Of a stretch of DNA of 20,339 nt, positions 18,768-20,339 are shown piece after piece. Below the pieces are notes generated by a model. It worked only from the letters and a program-made list of their open reading frames with translations. It ran no database searches and had not been told where the DNA came from. Every line of letters begins with the position of its first letter. The stretch's first letter is position 1. The position numbers and the translations under genes were made by a program. This stretch comes from Chloromonas sp. AAM2 (Eukaryota; Chlorophyta; Chlorophyceae; Chlamydomonadales; Chlamydomonadaceae): contig QAXH01006116.1 of the NCBI GenBank assembly GCA_004335635.1, forward strand, positions 24,425 through 44,763. The letters are read 5' to 3'.

Positions 18768-20098
18768 ATGGCTCACACGGAGGTCTCCGCGCCGTTCACT
18801 ACGGCTGTAATGACTTTCTTGACGTGAGTGCAGAAGGCGTGTCCCACAAAGTTACGACCATTGGGGGAAAGCTGGAAAAGTTGACAGCTGGGAGGCAGGC
18901 AGGTAGCTCATCGTTTACCCTCCTCCAAGATTTCGCTGCCGGGGTTTGTCAAAATTGCTTCTGGATCCAGCAATAACAGCGATGCCTGACCACGGCACCA
19001 CGGCAAAGGAACTGCCCGAGACGAAGACTAAGCCTTGCGATGCCGCACACGCAGATTTACTTGCGTATTTTTGCTTGGACAGCTGCGTGATCTCATTAGC
19101 TGGAAGCGCTTCAAACCCAAGAAGGTGTGTCCGTGTAGTCAACCTTGAACTCGACCTTGACCATGAAACAAAAATGTGGCGGCCCGCAATCTGCCGGCAC
19201 TGGCAATTTTACCCTTGCGTGAACAGCAGCCCTTCCGTGCTTGTTTGGCCAGCCTGAAATGGGCCATGGTGGACGGCGTGGATCACCACATGGTGTAACA
19301 TGGAAGAGTCTGTGACACGGATGTGCAATGCTACCGTGATGTAGGGGTATGCAGCAGTGAGGGAAGCCTCAGAAGACTTCTACCAGCGGCGCATGTTCAG
19401 CCGCATCAAGGTAACAGGGTGCAACAGCCCATGGCTCGTCCATGCAAAGCACGGAATACACAACATTTGTGTGACCTGTCAGAAGTCTTGCCACAAAGGG
19501 CTGGTTGGACAGTCCACTGCATTACACTCGTATCAGCACTACAGCATGGAGCCGCTGCAGCAAAGTGATCAACGGACTGCAGCAAAGTGATCAACGGACT
19601 GAGCTCTGCATTGGGACAAGTGCTAGCCCATACGCCTTACATCACAATGTGCCCCTGCTTTTCCAGGATTGCTGGAATCGACCGATTGCCTCAGCGCCAG
19701 ATGCATGGATTGACGTTATGGAGAGGACTGACCTGTCACACAGCAGGTGTGCCTCTGACACACAACCAGCGCTACACACACTTCATCGCACTTGTCTTAC
19801 CTGCATGAAGCGATGATTGGCTTGCTTGCTGTCTGGTCTGCCATTGCAATTGTGCACGAGCCGCACTGAAACTGCTCCGGCGACTGCCCTGCCGACCGTG
19901 GCCTTGTGCAAACTGCTTTTGTTGACCTGCACAGTGGTGTTGAGGACCTGAAGCTGCTGGGCACCACACGGCACTGCCTGAACTTGGGCAGCTATAACTA
20001 CCTTGGCTTTGCTGCAGCGGACAAGTACTGCACGCCCCGGGTCCAGGCAACCATCCAGGACTCGGGCGTCAGCACATGCAGCGCCAGATCATGTGCAG
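18768..20098 (+). CDS. LCB2: Serine palmitoyltransferase subunit LCB2, first five exons (3'-truncated by window)
   Basis: The PLP-dependent LCB2 subunit condenses serine with palmitoyl-CoA, the first step of sphingolipid synthesis at the ER. Exons: 18768-18823, 19055-19124, 19345-19410, 19667-19746, 19935-20098; GT-AG, phases agree. They give 145 codons plus one base; the donor at 20099 shows the gene continues outside the window. ATG 18768 is the first after an in-frame TGA at 18687. The N-terminus carries a hydrophobic segment (FTCVFLLGQLRDLI, about 20-33), as in other LCB2 proteins. Next come GYAAVREASEDFYQRRMFSR (43-62), DCWNRPIASAPDAWIDVMER (65-84), HCLNLGSYNYLGFAAADKYC and GVSTCSAR, all classic LCB2 signatures. 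The PLP lysine lies beyond the window. The small N-terminal exons were placed by phase and motif continuity, so exons 1-2 are a little less certain than 3-5. Confidence 0.9.
19555..19598. repeat. 22-bp tandem duplication in LCB2 intron 3
   Basis: CTGCAGCAAAGTGATCAACG plus two bases is repeated exactly twice at 19555-19576 and 19577-19598. It lies inside the intron 19411-19666, so it does not affect the protein. Confidence 0.85.
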
Positions 20099-20170
20099 GT
20101 AAAGGCAGTCATCATCGTCGCCATACCCTGGCTTATCATGGTTCAACCGACGGCTAGAGGTGCATCAGAA

Positions 20171-20299
20171 GAAAAAAAAGAAGTTTGCCAGTTCTGGGAC
20201 AATTCCGTGGGATGGTGACACTTTTGTGGATGGATTCGAGTCAACACCTAGTTCATTGGTAGGCGGTTTGATGCATTATTCTGGGACAATTTTGTGTGT
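20171..20299 (+). repeat. ~40-bp A-rich dispersed repeat, two further copies
   Basis: A full copy at 20171-20207 (A-run, GAAGTTTGCCAGTTCTGGGA, CAATTCCGTGG) is followed by a 5'-shortened copy at 20279-20299 (TTCTGGGACAATTTTGTGTG). Both lie in the LCB2 intron that begins at 20099. Confidence 0.7.
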
Positions 20300-20339
20300 A
20301 CAGGATTCTTCGACACTGAGATGTGGTGTGTTGGTAGAC

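Overview
The window looks like nuclear DNA of a photosynthetic eukaryote, most likely a chlorophyte green alga, possibly near Chlamydomonadales/Trebouxiophyceae. Four points support this. The genes are broken by many short GT-AG introns of about 100-830 bp. The proteins are plant/algal versions of plastid enzymes with Ala/Ser/Arg-rich N-termini resembling transit peptides. Exons are GC-richer than the surroundings. Non-coding DNA is full of short tandem and dispersed repeats. No prokaryotic operon, tRNA, rRNA, CRISPR array or complete transposase was seen. Because of the introns, most long single-frame ORFs are shadows; gene models were built by joining exons at GT-AG sites, checking that phases agree, and matching remembered family motifs.

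Layout: (1) 1-1201, no recognised gene. (2) 1202-4763, plus strand: uroporphyrinogen-III synthase in 8 exons, 424 aa, tetrapyrrole pathway. (3) 4764-7443, 2.7 kb without a recognised gene, holding tandem repeats, a 12-bp perfect hairpin and an array of TGTAA motifs on the minus strand. (4) 11283-7444, minus strand: plant-type lycopene beta-cyclase in 9 exons, 576 aa, carotenoid pathway. (5) 11284-12775, no recognised gene. (6) 14511-12776, minus strand: FAD4-type (TMEM189_B/Kua domain) phosphatidylglycerol palmitate desaturase core in 4 exons, with the transit-peptide exon probably further upstream. (7) 16614-15902, minus strand: a small unrecognised protein, probably plastid-targeted, with one C-terminal membrane segment, 3 exons, 139 aa. 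(8) 16615-18767, a divergent intergenic region containing the second copy of a 171-bp dispersed repeat. (9) 18768 to the window end, plus strand: the first five exons of serine palmitoyltransferase subunit LCB2, truncated by the window edge.

Three genes act in chloroplast pigment or thylakoid-lipid metabolism (tetrapyrroles, beta-carotene, 16:1-trans phosphatidylglycerol), and a fourth encodes a likely plastid membrane protein. LCB2 starts sphingolipid synthesis at the ER. They are independent transcription units, not an operon. The parts most worth a second look are the 139-aa membrane protein, a dispersed ~40-bp A-rich repeat that appears to supply the pyrimidine tract of a FAD4 splice acceptor, a minisatellite that begins at a UROS splice donor, and the 171-bp repeat pair. 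I found no convincing new multi-gene system here.
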